Source: Natronosalvus rutilus (GTDB lineage: Archaea; Halobacteriota; Halobacteria; Halobacteriales; Natrialbaceae). From it: a DNA stretch of 64,000 nt. A model generated the notes under the pieces. It saw only the letters and a program-made list of their open reading frames with translations. It had not been told where the DNA came from and ran no database searches. The stretch lies in the NCBI RefSeq assembly GCF_024204665.1, contig NZ_CP100355.1, positions 3,267,451 to 3,331,450 on the forward strand. The letters run 5' to 3'. Both the position numbers and the translations under genes were made by a program. This document shows positions 34,760 to 43,038 of the stretch, piece after piece. Within the stretch, counting starts at the first letter, position 1. The number at the start of each line of letters is the position of its first letter.

Positions 34760-35776
34760 ATGACCACGACACTCGACCCGATCGACCCAGACGAAGCGTA
34801 CGACATGTACCTCACCGACCGCAAGCCCGACGTCGCGACCAGCACCCTCTACGCCCACCGCTCACGACTCGGCCACTTCCTCCGATGGTGTGACGAAACC
34901 GGTATCGAGACGATCGCCGACCTGACTGGTCGCGATCTCCACGCCTACCGGCTGTGGCGGCGTGACGACGGTGACCTCAACCGCGTGACCGAAAAAACCC
35001 AGATGGATACCCTCCGGGTGTTCATCCGGTGGTGCGAACAACTCGGCTTCGCGCCGACAGACCTGCACCTTGCCGTCCAGAGTCCGACGCTTGAGCCGGA
35101 GGATAACGTCCGCACACAGATGCTCGACGCCGAGCGCGCCGAGGCGATCCTCGAGTACCTCGGGTGCTACGAGTACGCCTCGTTCAATCACGTCGTCCTC
35201 ACCCTCTTCTGGCACTGTGGACTCCGTATCGGCGCCCTGCATACGCTTGACGTCGATGACTACGATCCAACGAGCCGCTCACTCGAGGTTCATCACCGAC
35301 CCGAGAGCGAGACTCCCCTGAAGAACAAAGGCGGCGGCGAGCGCCATCTCGCGCTCGCTAACGACACCTGTGCGATCCTCGATGACTGGCTGGCCAATCG
35401 TCGACCAGCGGTGACCGACGCGTTCGGTCGTGAGCCGCTGTGCGCCTCGCCACACGGTCGCAGCCACAAGACCAACCTTCGGAAGGTGGTATACATGTGG
35501 ACGCGCCCCTGCGTCGTCACCGGCGAGTGTCCCCACGGGCGGACGATCGACGACTGTGACGCCGCTGGCTCGACGAAACCCTACGCGTGTCCGTCATCAG
35601 TGTCGCCGCACGCGATCCGGCGTGGCGCGATCACCCACTGGCTAAAATCGGAGTGGCCCGACCATGCCGTGAGCGATCGGGCGAACGTCTCGCGAGAAGT
35701 GCTCGAGGTTCACTACGACCAGCGCTCGGAATCGGAGAAGATGGAACAGCGACGCCAGTATCTGGATACCATCTAA
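34760..35776 (+). CDS. Tyrosine recombinase / integrase
   Basis: A 338-residue XerC/D-type integrase with an N-terminal SAM-like core-binding domain (about 5-100) and a catalytic domain with R156 (CGLRIGAL), H284 and R287 (HAIRRG), H293, and the nucleophile Y319 in HYD. A lysine in KNKGGGERHL is the likely beta-hairpin Lys. An insertion of about 30 residues before the HxxR motif carries four cysteines (C251, C257, C266, C277) and may bind zinc. The start ATG at 34760 leaves no gap to the att region. It should integrate and excise this element at tRNA-Arg. Confidence 0.9.
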   Translation: MTTTLDPIDPDEAYDMYLTDRKPDVATSTLYAHRSRLGHFLRWCDETGIETIADLTGRDLHAYRLWRRDDGDLNRVTEKTQMDTLRVFIRWCEQLGFAPTDLHLAVQSPTLEPEDNVRTQMLDAERAEAILEYLGCYEYASFNHVVLTLFWHCGLRIGALHTLDVDDYDPTSRSLEVHHRPESETPLKNKGGGERHLALANDTCAILDDWLANRRPAVTDAFGREPLCASPHGRSHKTNLRKVVYMWTRPCVVTGECPHGRTIDDCDAAGSTKPYACPSSVSPHAIRRGAITHWLKSEWPDHAVSDRANVSREVLEVHYDQRSESEKMEQRRQYLDTI

Positions 35777-35784
35777 TCCCTTCC

Positions 35785-36415
35785 GGCTCTGTTGAAACCC
35801 TTGATAGGTGATATGATTCGAGAGACGTGCTGCATACAGAGCGCGAATGTGGCACGAGATCTGATTCAATTTGTGATGGGGAGGATCACTCAATACAGAT
35901 GAGCTATTTTGGCACATCTCGGTCAGAATCGAAAGCGAATCTTCTACAAGGGGAACATCAAGCAAGGAATGGGACTATTCATGTGCTCCCTGACTGAACC
36001 TCCTCACCTATTGTGGTCTTACCGTCACCAGTTACATTGATCTGGTATCCATAGTATGTGAATTTAGCAACAGATGTGTCATTCGGTGACGACTCGACAA
36101 GCTCTTGGAGTCTCTCGGGATCAACAGCCTCGTAGAGTGGGGGGAGGTTGATTGGATCGGTGTTTTCTCGATCCGATATTTTGGAGACAATGGTATGGGT
36201 AATATGCACTACGTTGTAGAAAATGATCCACCGAGGAAAAAAGGCTCGTTCACTCAATTAATAACACTTCGGATCTTCTTCTATGGTCAGTCTGCATCCG
36301 TAGGTGCTGGTTGGTTTCGGACTAAGCACATGGAATAAACGTGTGTGCCGTGCTGCACTCAACCTCTATATTCAGCAGGCGAATCCAATAAGATACTAAG
36401 GATTTCAACAGAGCT
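35785..36415. mobile_element. IS6-like non-autonomous element with 8-bp target duplication
   Basis: GGCTCTGTTGAAACCC at the left (35785-35800) and the inverted copy GGATTTCAACAGAGCT at the right (36400-36415) match at 14 of 16 positions and have the CTCTGTTGAA form of haloarchaeal IS6-family ends. The flanks TCCCTTCC (35777-35784) and CCCCTTCC (36416-36423) agree at 7 of 8 positions, the duplication size of IS6 elements. No transposase is inside; instead a HalOD1 gene occupies the middle. It sits 8 nt after the integrase stop. Confidence 0.65.
35979..36257 (-). CDS. HalOD1 output-domain protein
   Basis: The product is up to 92 residues and carries one HalOD1 domain (about 33-88): a LPPLYEAVDPERLQELVES opening followed by FTYYGYQINVTGDG. 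This haloarchaeal domain usually is the output of response regulators or stands alone, with an unknown target. The frame opens with TTG at 36257; a GTG at 36209 would give a 76-residue protein closer to the usual size. It lies entirely inside the IS6-like ends, so it may have been moved by them. Confidence 0.7.
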   Translation of the reverse strand: MSERAFFPRWIIFYNVVHITHTIVSKISDRENTDPINLPPLYEAVDPERLQELVESSPNDTSVAKFTYYGYQINVTGDGKTTIGEEVQSGST

Positions 36416-36586
36416 CCCCTTCCCTATCTTTCTCGACTCTTTTCTCACAACTCCACAGTGACTTTCCCTATTCATGTTGTCGAAGAAGCAACTCTTCACG
36501 TCGAGAGAGCCATCTTCTCTATGAAATATTCCGATGGTAACAATTGTGTTTGGACTATGTGTAATGGTGCTGTAGTATGAGATTGC

Positions 36587-37084
36587 ATGGCACGAAAAAT
36601 AGCAAGCGGGGAGATTGGGGAAGAATCGTTCGACGCAGTACCCACGGGGCGCCGAATCGCGGTGATGAAACTTGTTCCAGCCGTCGTGCTGGGCGTGCTC
36701 ATCGGTGGCCTCGTGGCCCTTTCGTTGTCGAATATCGGCGGTGCGGCGGCCGGGTTCGTTGTGGCTACGTTGCTGTCGGCGTACTATCTTTACCGAAAGC
36801 CTCTACCGAGCGCTGTGTTCGGGACGGGACTGTATCTGACCGCCGGCCTACTGGTCTTAGCGCCGATCCTCTTCTACGTCCCGACGATCCTCGCCCCGGA
36901 TGGCAGTTCTGGGGCGGAAGAGGCTGGTACGTTCATCGGTAGTATCCTCGGTCTGTTTCTCTGGGGGTTCGTCTTCTTCCTCATCGCCCTCGTCGTATTC
37001 ACGCTGGGGTACTTCAGTAATCGACGCGCTAAGAAGAAACTCAGCGCTCGAGCGAGCGCCTCACGGGGGAGCTATGATCCGTAG
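36587..37084 (+). CDS. Four-segment membrane protein
   Basis: A 165-residue protein with four membrane helices (about residues 30-50, 54-68, 80-102 and 118-145) and a basic C-terminus (NRRAKKKLS). Two starts are possible: ATG 36587, or ATG 36665, which begins directly at the first helix. Its 3' end overlaps the next gene by 11 nt, so the two are translationally coupled and probably form one unit with the secreted DUF4352 protein. Family not recognised. Confidence 0.65.
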   Translation: MARKIASGEIGEESFDAVPTGRRIAVMKLVPAVVLGVLIGGLVALSLSNIGGAAAGFVVATLLSAYYLYRKPLPSAVFGTGLYLTAGLLVLAPILFYVPTILAPDGSSGAEEAGTFIGSILGLFLWGFVFFLIALVVFTLGYFSNRRAKKKLSARASASRGSYDP

Positions 37085-37997
37085 AGTCTTCCTCGGCGTC
37101 CTCGGCTCGATCGTCGCCACCGCGGGCACGAGCGCCTCAGCGGCCGCACAGGAGGACACGAGCGCGGTCGTCGGCGAGTTGATCGAGGGGGACCCGTTAC
37201 ACCTCGTCGTCGAAGGAGCGCGGCTGACGGACTCGCTCGGTGAGTTTACGGAGGCCGAGACAGGGTCTGAGTTCCTCGTCGTCCGGATCGCCTACAAGAA
37301 CACGAGTGAGGAGTTCCACACGGTGAGCGGCCTGCTGAGCACGCGCGTTCGCGACGACGAGTCCTATACCTACGATCAGAGCTTCTACGGGACGGCCGAA
37401 GCACTCAATGACGGCCAGATCGCGCCGGGCGAGGTCGAACGCGGGGATCTCGTCTACGAGGTGCCCGAGGATGCGTCGGGGTTCATCCTCGAGTTCGACT
37501 TCGATATCGGCCTGTTCGGCGACCTCGAACGAGCGGTGATCGATCTCGAAACGACGAGCGACGACCCAGCGACGCTCGAGCAGGAGCTCGCCATCGACGT
37601 CCACGGGATCGGCGACACCGTCGAGCACGAGGGGACGGCCGTCACCGTCAACGAGGCAACCACGGAGACGCAGCTCGACGAGTTCACCGAGGCCGCAGCT
37701 GACCACGAGTACGTCGTCGTCGACCTCACGGTCGAAAACACCACAGGCGAGGAGCAACACGTCTCGACGCTGTTGCAGATGCAACTCAAGGATGGAGAGG
37801 GACTGAGTTACGACGACGATCTGGGCGCCACGTCGTCCCTCGAGCGCGCCTTCGAGCAGGGGGCGCCGATCGCAGACGGTGATGAGCGCCGAGGCCAACT
37901 CGCTTACGAGGTCGAGGCGGGGCGCGAGCCACTGTACTGGGTGTTCGAGTTCTCGCTGTTCGCCGAGGGGGACAAGACGTTCTGGCAACTCCGCTGA
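37074..37997 (+). CDS. Exported protein with two DUF4352-like domains
   Basis: A 307-residue protein: signal peptide (RRVFLGVLGSIVATAG...AAAQ), then two homologous immunoglobulin-like domains of about 130 residues each, both carrying the pattern 'hEYVVVDLTVEN' and 'RGQLAYEV', the mark of the DUF4352/TarT-like family of extracellular proteins. It probably faces the outside, anchored or free. The ATG overlaps the stop of the upstream membrane protein, pointing to a joint function at the cell envelope. Confidence 0.75.
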   Translation: MIRRVFLGVLGSIVATAGTSASAAAQEDTSAVVGELIEGDPLHLVVEGARLTDSLGEFTEAETGSEFLVVRIAYKNTSEEFHTVSGLLSTRVRDDESYTYDQSFYGTAEALNDGQIAPGEVERGDLVYEVPEDASGFILEFDFDIGLFGDLERAVIDLETTSDDPATLEQELAIDVHGIGDTVEHEGTAVTVNEATTETQLDEFTEAAADHEYVVVDLTVENTTGEEQHVSTLLQMQLKDGEGLSYDDDLGATSSLERAFEQGAPIADGDERRGQLAYEVEAGREPLYWVFEFSLFAEGDKTFWQLR

Positions 37998-38807
37998 CTG
38001 AATTCTATTATTATGGTTCACCAACTCAATAGAACTGGACTTATTCCTTCTTTCTAACAATTCCCTAACGAGACTTTTTGTTTCGTCCCCTAAAGGTTTA
38101 AAATTCCATCAAAACCGGAATGCTCTATGCAATAGCGTACCGAGCAGTAGCCATGTAATCATTCAGAAACCGCACGGCCCGGTGCAACGGGCCGTTCACG
38201 CCCATATGGGCATTGGCTGTAGGGGGAACTCCGCACGGGAGCTCCGTTTAAGAGTTCTACTGTGACCTCCTTAGCGTTTCGGAGTCACGATCCTCTTCGG
38301 GGCGTCGTCCGGGTTCTCCCTCAATTCGACGAAGAATCCATCCACCTACTGAGATGTCTATCGAGAACACGACCACCGGAAGACGACGACAGAAAGCGAC
38401 CCTTCGACCATCAGTCCCCTCGAACCACCGGAAGGGGCCAGAGCTTGCGTCCGCACACATAGCCATGCCCGCCGTGTCGATCGATCAGAGGACCACGAGA
38501 CGCGGGTGTAGCTCTCTGGGTACCACGACAGACAACTACCCGAGAATTTTTTCTTTTTCTTCTTCGGGCTACGCGAGACCACCCCCGCCACGAGGTCAAA
38601 TCAGCGAACCGCCAGTAGAGGCGCTACAACCGCAAATTAGGTCCGTCGTCGAAATTTCATTTCGACACCAACCACCACCCCCCTCCACACTCTCCCTGTT
38701 AGTAGAAGGAAGTAGTAGTGTAGCTGTTGGGAAATTGAATAAATCGCCCCTGCCGCTGGCAGGGCCTGTTGGCAGCCATGGCCGGGTGGTTTGGCGGGGT
38801 GGTTTCA
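37998..38807. other. Hairpin-rich 810-nt spacer, possible origin or control region
   Basis: No frame here looks coding. It holds an 8-bp perfect hairpin (ACGGCCCG, loop GTGCAA, CGGGCCGT, 38174-38195), directly followed by the 12-nt palindrome GCCCATATGGGC (38200-38211), an AT-rich stretch (38080-38150), and a pyrimidine-rich run CCACCACCCCCCTCC near 38670. The arrangement before a plasmid-like gene would fit a replication origin or control region, but no known origin motif is recognised. Confidence 0.4.
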
Positions 38808-39956
38808 ATGGATGACGAACGCATGCCGGTCGACTGGTTCGTTCCGGAGGAGGAACTGTCGCGGTTCGAGGACTACGTTGAAGCCGAATTCGGGGCGTAT
38901 GAGGGTGAGCTCGGTCGCCGAGTCGAAGAGGCAATGCGGGAATACGCCGAGCTCGATACTGATGACGCAGCAAGTGAGGCGTTGCTCGATGAGTGCCTTG
39001 CACATTCGGCCGACGAAGAAGAAAAACAAAAAACCACAACCGGCCTTGACACACTCGCAAACAAAGACACGAGACGAGCACAATCGTGTGTCAATCCTTA
39101 TGTTCGAATGCGGTTCAAACAATGGGCCGGTGAAAACTCCGATGATTGCTACGGCGTCGAGTTAGCGCGGGCACTTCGTCAGTACCGAACGAACTCCCGC
39201 AGCTCGCGTATCCGTTCGAAACTGGAACGGTTCGTGGATAGCGAAATGGATGAATCACCCATGCCCGTAGGTGGTGGATCCGATGATCACGGAAACGAAT
39301 CCGCGACTGATGACGAGGAAGGAACCCGTGAATCCGGTACTGTTGTCGATCGTCGAGTGCAGACCCTTGTCGATCAAATACATGGGAAATCCGACAAGAA
39401 ACAACTTCACGTCGACAAGGATATCCGCCCGCTTTTAGCCGCATGTGACGGGATTACTGACGACCCTGCCCCCCAGACAGTCGATAAGTACGCCGACTTA
39501 ATAGCCGAAGAACTCGATCTCAAGCGGCATCCACGGTGCTCGGAGTTATACATCCCGTCCGAAGAGTTTCCACGAAAACCCGACCACATACCCACGGAAT
39601 GCTGGGTACCTGTCTCGGAACTCGACAGAAACCCTGTAGGTCGGGCACGACGAGTTTGCATCGAAACTGGCTATCGAGCGATATCCAATAACGGGAAAGC
39701 TTCGATCGATACCGACGAAATCCTTGACGAGGTCCTTGAGGGCGAGATAAGCAAAAGAACGGCACGAGAGACAATGAAAAAGGCAGCAGAGTTTGGCGGT
39801 AACGGCTTCAATTACACAACGAGCCACGGTGCAAAGAAACGCGTACTGAAGGTCAATCTCAACGTTCTTCAGGAGCATAACCCCGAGCTCTATAACGAGA
39901 TCGTTCGCTATTATAATGGCGAAACGGGTTCGGAGGATGAGAGTGATCAGCGATAG
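38808..39956 (+). CDS. Plasmid/virus-type hypothetical protein
   Basis: A 382-residue acidic protein from the ATG at 38808; the ATG at 38769 would add 13 residues of unlike composition. The first 70 residues are helical (EEELSRFEDYVEAEFG...), a central linker is very acidic, and the C-terminal half has a SKRTARETMKKAAEFGG segment that looks like a DNA-binding helix pair. Lower GC codon use than the core genome marks it as acquired. I recognise it only as the kind of protein found on haloarchaeal plasmids and proviruses; a replication role is possible given the hairpin-rich region before it, but unproven. Confidence 0.6.
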   Translation: MDDERMPVDWFVPEEELSRFEDYVEAEFGAYEGELGRRVEEAMREYAELDTDDAASEALLDECLAHSADEEEKQKTTTGLDTLANKDTRRAQSCVNPYVRMRFKQWAGENSDDCYGVELARALRQYRTNSRSSRIRSKLERFVDSEMDESPMPVGGGSDDHGNESATDDEEGTRESGTVVDRRVQTLVDQIHGKSDKKQLHVDKDIRPLLAACDGITDDPAPQTVDKYADLIAEELDLKRHPRCSELYIPSEEFPRKPDHIPTECWVPVSELDRNPVGRARRVCIETGYRAISNNGKASIDTDEILDEVLEGEISKRTARETMKKAAEFGGNGFNYTTSHGAKKRVLKVNLNVLQEHNPELYNEIVRYYNGETGSEDESDQR

Positions 39957-40532
39957 CCGGAGCCACTTACGAACCACTACTGTCCGTCACCTTGCCGCAA
40001 CTGCTCTTTATTCGAAGAGATCACCATACGCAATATCTTGTAGAGCAACCGGCGTAGATGATGATTTCACGTCGGACACCTTGATGCGTCGAAGAACGGG
40101 GAAGCCGACCTATTCCACCCCCGACGCGAAACTGGGACTCCCATACTGACCATTCGGGGTACGTGACCGCTAAACACGTCCGTCATTCGGATCCTACTGT
40201 CCTTATAAAGTCTGCGGCAACGAAATTTCGTCCTTCAGTGACAGTGTTCTTCACTGTCTATCCGCTCTTCTTTACTACCAGCGACTCTTAGCTCGGCGGA
40301 GATGACGTAGTCATCTCCGACAGTCTCATTTCTGAGAGGGTATGGGTAGTAGATACCTATCTGCGCTCGGATGCGCACCTCGATCTCGTGAATCGGACGC
40401 TTCCAGCTCTGACCTTTCGAATAAAGTTAGATATCTAACACCACTGATTCACTGAATGAAAGGTAGGTGCCAACACGCCCAGCGGTATACACGGCCTCTC
40501 ACGCCCGTCAGCGCGTTCTTTCTCTGGTCAGG
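39957..40532. other. Spacer with two strong hairpins
   Basis: No gene is supported. GACAGTG/CACTGTC (40240-40258, loop TTCTT) and the 10-bp perfect stem CGGAGATGAC/GTCATCTCCG (40297-40319, loop GTA) stand out. They lie beyond the 3' end of the convergent regulator gene and may end transcripts or bind proteins. Confidence 0.45.
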
Positions 40533-40853
40533 TCATTCATCATTCCCGACTGCAGACGCGCTCTCGGCGGCTGTGGTGCCCTTCTCGCCGCCACTGGTAG
40601 CTGACTGCGCGATGAGCGTCTCGAGATCGACGCCGAGATCGTCTGGGACCCACCAGACGCGGCCTCGAGCGCCGACCTGCTTCGAGGCGAGAACCTCGCG
40701 ATCGACGAGCTCCTCGAGCTTCTTGTGTGCCGTCCGTCGAGCGATCCCAACTGCCTCAGCCACTTCGTGGGAGGTCAGCGGCTCCGCGGCATCCTTGCGA
40801 TCGACGAATGCCTCGAGGCACACGTTGGCCTCAACTCTGTACGGGCGTGTCAT
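40533..40853 (-). CDS. Winged-helix transcriptional regulator
   Basis: A 106-residue protein with a winged helix (about residues 10-70): helix 2-turn-helix 3 is TSHEVAEAVGIARRTAHKKLEELV and the wing ends RGRVWWV. The rest is an Ala/Ser/Glu-rich tail. Small regulators of this kind often control replication or excision genes in haloarchaeal plasmids and proviruses. It is divergent from the SWIM gene, with a 225-nt shared control region that it may bind. Confidence 0.75.
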   Translation of the reverse strand: MTRPYRVEANVCLEAFVDRKDAAEPLTSHEVAEAVGIARRTAHKKLEELVDREVLASKQVGARGRVWWVPDDLGVDLETLIAQSATSGGEKGTTAAESASAVGNDE

Positions 40854-40988
40854 CGGTGATTTGGACTACGCCACCGAGTACCTTAGTTCGTTCCGTTGAA
40901 GGCTGTGCCTTTGAGGGTCTATCTCCGTAAACGAAAGTCTCGGGCGTCGTGAAAGGGCTTTATAGTCTATGCCGTTGTAGGTATAGAT

Positions 40989-41061
40989 GAGGACAGACGG
41001 CCGCCTCGGCGTGTTACGGTTGGAGAACGCGCGGGTGCTGGCACACCCGCGGCCGGTCCTC
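40989..41061 (+). promoter_or_regulatory. Structured 5' leader of the SWIM-domain gene
   Basis: A TTTATAG box near 40966-40972 predicts transcription start near 41000 or slightly before. The leader can fold: GAGGAC (40989-40994) with GTCCTC (41056-41061), CGGCCG (40998-41003) with CGGCCG (41050-41055), and an inner GCGGGTG/CACCCGC hairpin (41031-41050). AAGGA precedes the ATG at 41079 by 4 nt. This is unusual in a genome of mostly leaderless mRNAs. Confidence 0.45.
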
Positions 41062-41078
41062 AATAGGGATGAAGGACC

Positions 41079-41648
41079 ATGTCAACCTACGCAACCGACC
41101 GCAAAAACGGTATCGACGTCGAATCGATCGAGCGCCGCGACGTGCGTGCGCTCACCGAATGCATGACGGTGATGGAACACGCCCCCGAGGTGGCGGGCGC
41201 CGACGGACTTTTCCTCGTCGTCACCCAGAGCGGCAAGACGTACACGGTCGATGTGCTCGACGAGCCCCGCTGTACGTGCCCGGACGCCCAGTACAACCTG
41301 CCGACCACCGATGGTCGGCGGACGTGTAAGCACGCGAGTAGGGTCACCTACGAGACGGGAATGCGGCCGATCCCGGCGTGGGTGAACCGCGACGCGCTCG
41401 AGAGCCAGCTGCTCGAGGCCACCCACGTCGACGGCGAGCCCGTGTTCGCTGCTGGTCGCGTGGCTGGCGACGGCAACGACGTCGAGACCGACAGTGACGA
41501 GCGTGGCACGACACGGCGGGCGATCGCCGATGGCGGCTGCGACCGTCCGGCCGACTGTTGTTGTGTCGGCGAGCTCCCGTGCTTCATGTGCTGGCGGGCT
41601 GGCTTCCGAACGCCGGCTGACGAGAGCGCGAGGGAAGCCGATGAGTAG
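41079..41648 (+). CDS. SWIM zinc-finger protein
   Basis: A 189-residue protein with a SWIM finger (C65-x-C67 ... C83-x-H85 in CTCPDAQ...TCKH) after an N-terminal helical region that includes VVTQSGKTYTVDV. A second Cys cluster (CDRPADCCC and CFMC, about 163-178) may bind another metal. SWIM domains bind DNA or partner proteins; small SWIM proteins are frequent in haloarchaeal mobile elements. The next small zinc gene overlaps its end by 8 nt, forming an operon. Confidence 0.8.
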   Translation: MSTYATDRKNGIDVESIERRDVRALTECMTVMEHAPEVAGADGLFLVVTQSGKTYTVDVLDEPRCTCPDAQYNLPTTDGRRTCKHASRVTYETGMRPIPAWVNRDALESQLLEATHVDGEPVFAAGRVAGDGNDVETDSDERGTTRRAIADGGCDRPADCCCVGELPCFMCWRAGFRTPADESAREADE

Positions 41649-41856
41649 TGCATCAGCCACAAGTAAGCCAACGTGTGCCGACTGCGGGCGGCTGGTCGAT
41701 TCAGGGGTACTCGAGATCGTCTCGACGGGGTTCGGCCCCGGAAACAAGTACACCCTCGATTTCTGTTCGATCGTGTGTCGGGCGCGCTGGCGGGGTGACG
41801 ATGTCGTCCTCGCGACGACCCGGCAAGCGAAGCTTTCGGCGTTCGGCTCGTCGTAG
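41641..41856 (+). CDS. Small zinc-binding protein
   Basis: A 71-residue protein with CADC near residue 12 and a CSIVC motif near residue 43, which together may form one zinc site. ATG at 41641 lies inside the SWIM gene's stop region (8-nt overlap), so it is translationally coupled to it. A longer frame from 41494 is the antisense-free shadow of the SWIM gene in another phase. Function unknown. Confidence 0.65.
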   Translation: MSSASATSKPTCADCGRLVDSGVLEIVSTGFGPGNKYTLDFCSIVCRARWRGDDVVLATTRQAKLSAFGSS

Positions 41857-41872
41857 TCTCAAACCGGCCATC

Positions 41873-41888
41873 GGCTCTGTTGAACTCC
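41873..41888 (+). repeat. Solitary IS6-like end
   Basis: GGCTCTGTTGAACTCC matches the left end of the IS6-like unit at 35785 at most positions. No inverted partner is visible within the next kilobase, so it is probably the surviving end of a deleted element. Confidence 0.4.
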
Positions 41889-42198
41889 ATTCACAATCGA
41901 TTTGCCATCATAGTGTTCAAGATCGGTGAATGACATAAACAGATCTTCACCAAAACGGAAATAGCATGAGAATTTGACAAAGATATTTGGTTGTTCGTGG
42001 TGTTGAGTGGGAATACGGCAGGACGTGCCTCTGACCACTACTATCCTGCCGTTTTCGCTGGACTGTCGCAAAGACTGATAACAGCCTCACCCAACACGAA
42101 TAGTAACTCTGTAGTTCAAGCTAAATGCATGTGAAAAGAAGCATTCCAGTAAAAGCACCCAAAATATTTGGGAAGAATCGGTATCTCGTTAATATCCA

Positions 42199-42678
42199 TT
42201 GGTGGACACAGTGACTGTGAGTGCCTGTGCAAATCGACGAGATGGTCGTGCGTTTGATATTTTGCTGGTGGAACCAGATTCCGAGAGTGTCTCGCGATTC
42301 ACTGAGTCACTCGAGGCAGCAGCGAATGCGAACACTGTAACGATTGTCCCCACCAGCGCTGACGCGCTCGATTTCGTCAATCAACGCGGCGACTATACCG
42401 AGGCGCCACGGCCTGATCTCGTTCTGCTCGATCTCCACCTTCCCGACGCCAGTGGAACAGAAGTGCTCGCCGAAATCAAAAATCACCCCCAAATCCGACA
42501 GGTTCCGATCCTCGTACTGACGTCGTCGGATGCGCCGGAAGACATCAATCAGTCGTATGAGCTCCACGCGAACGCCTATCTGCAAAAACCGGCGTCGCCA
42601 GACGAGTCCGATCAGCTTGTTCAGGCGATCGAGGATTTCTGGCTCAATTACGCTCGCCTCCCGCCGAAGGAACAATAA
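42199..42678 (+). CDS. Receiver-only response regulator
   Basis: A 159-residue CheY-like receiver domain: acidic pocket E25/D27, phospho-acceptor D78 in LLDLHLP, T108 in LTSS and K130 in YLQKP. No output domain follows, the usual haloarchaeal single-domain type that acts by phospho-dependent binding to partners. No ATG precedes it; TTG at 42199 or the next codon GTG is the start. No histidine kinase lies in the element, so its kinase is chromosomal or absent. Confidence 0.85.
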   Translation: MVDTVTVSACANRRDGRAFDILLVEPDSESVSRFTESLEAAANANTVTIVPTSADALDFVNQRGDYTEAPRPDLVLLDLHLPDASGTEVLAEIKNHPQIRQVPILVLTSSDAPEDINQSYELHANAYLQKPASPDESDQLVQAIEDFWLNYARLPPKEQ

Positions 42679-42851
42679 GTGCCCCCTCCGGTAAGCAAGC
42701 ATAATTAGAGAGGCACACCTTACCCAAAAAGAACCCAAGAGTAGTCTGGGAGATTGAAGATATACTCACTCTTCGTGTGTAGTGTTCATTCAATTTCTCG
42801 TGAATGCGTGATGGTTTTATCAGCCAATGGCCTGATAGTGGGAACGAAGAG

Positions 42852-43007
42852 ATGACTCGAGAACAATATCGAGTGGGTTTGTTGTGTGAATGGTGTGGGA
42901 GAATGATGACTGGACGAACTGCAAGGGACGGCAAACCACAGTTATACAACCGATCTACGTGTTCATGTGGAAGTAAAGACTTCTCACCCCTAAACGAAAC
43001 AGACTGA
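42852..43007 (+). CDS. Small zinc-ribbon protein (51 aa)
   Basis: The product has CEWC near the N-terminus and CSC near residue 41, with a basic GRTARDGKPQ loop between them. The ATG at 42852 is the probable start; an upstream extension to 42804 has poor composition. It converges with the metallopeptidase remnant. Function unknown. Confidence 0.55.
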   Translation: MTREQYRVGLLCEWCGRMMTGRTARDGKPQLYNRSTCSCGSKDFSPLNETD

Positions 43008-43038
43008 TCAGTACCGCCCGTGTAGTGAGCGTTCGAGC

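Noticed and set aside
38354-38815. 153-codon plus-strand frame before the plasmid-like gene
   Set aside because: Arg/Pro/Ser-rich with runs of proline and no acidic bias; it also runs across a pyrimidine-rich tract. More likely non-coding.
39916-40149. 77-codon frame overlapping the end of the plasmid-like gene
   Set aside because: Basic, Ser/Arg/Thr-rich sequence, no ribosome-binding or TATA signal; treated as spacer.
41873-42680. Possible second IS6-like unit around the response regulator
   Set aside because: Only one end (GGCTCTGTTGAACTCC at 41873) is visible; no inverted partner or target duplication was found, so only the single end is listed.
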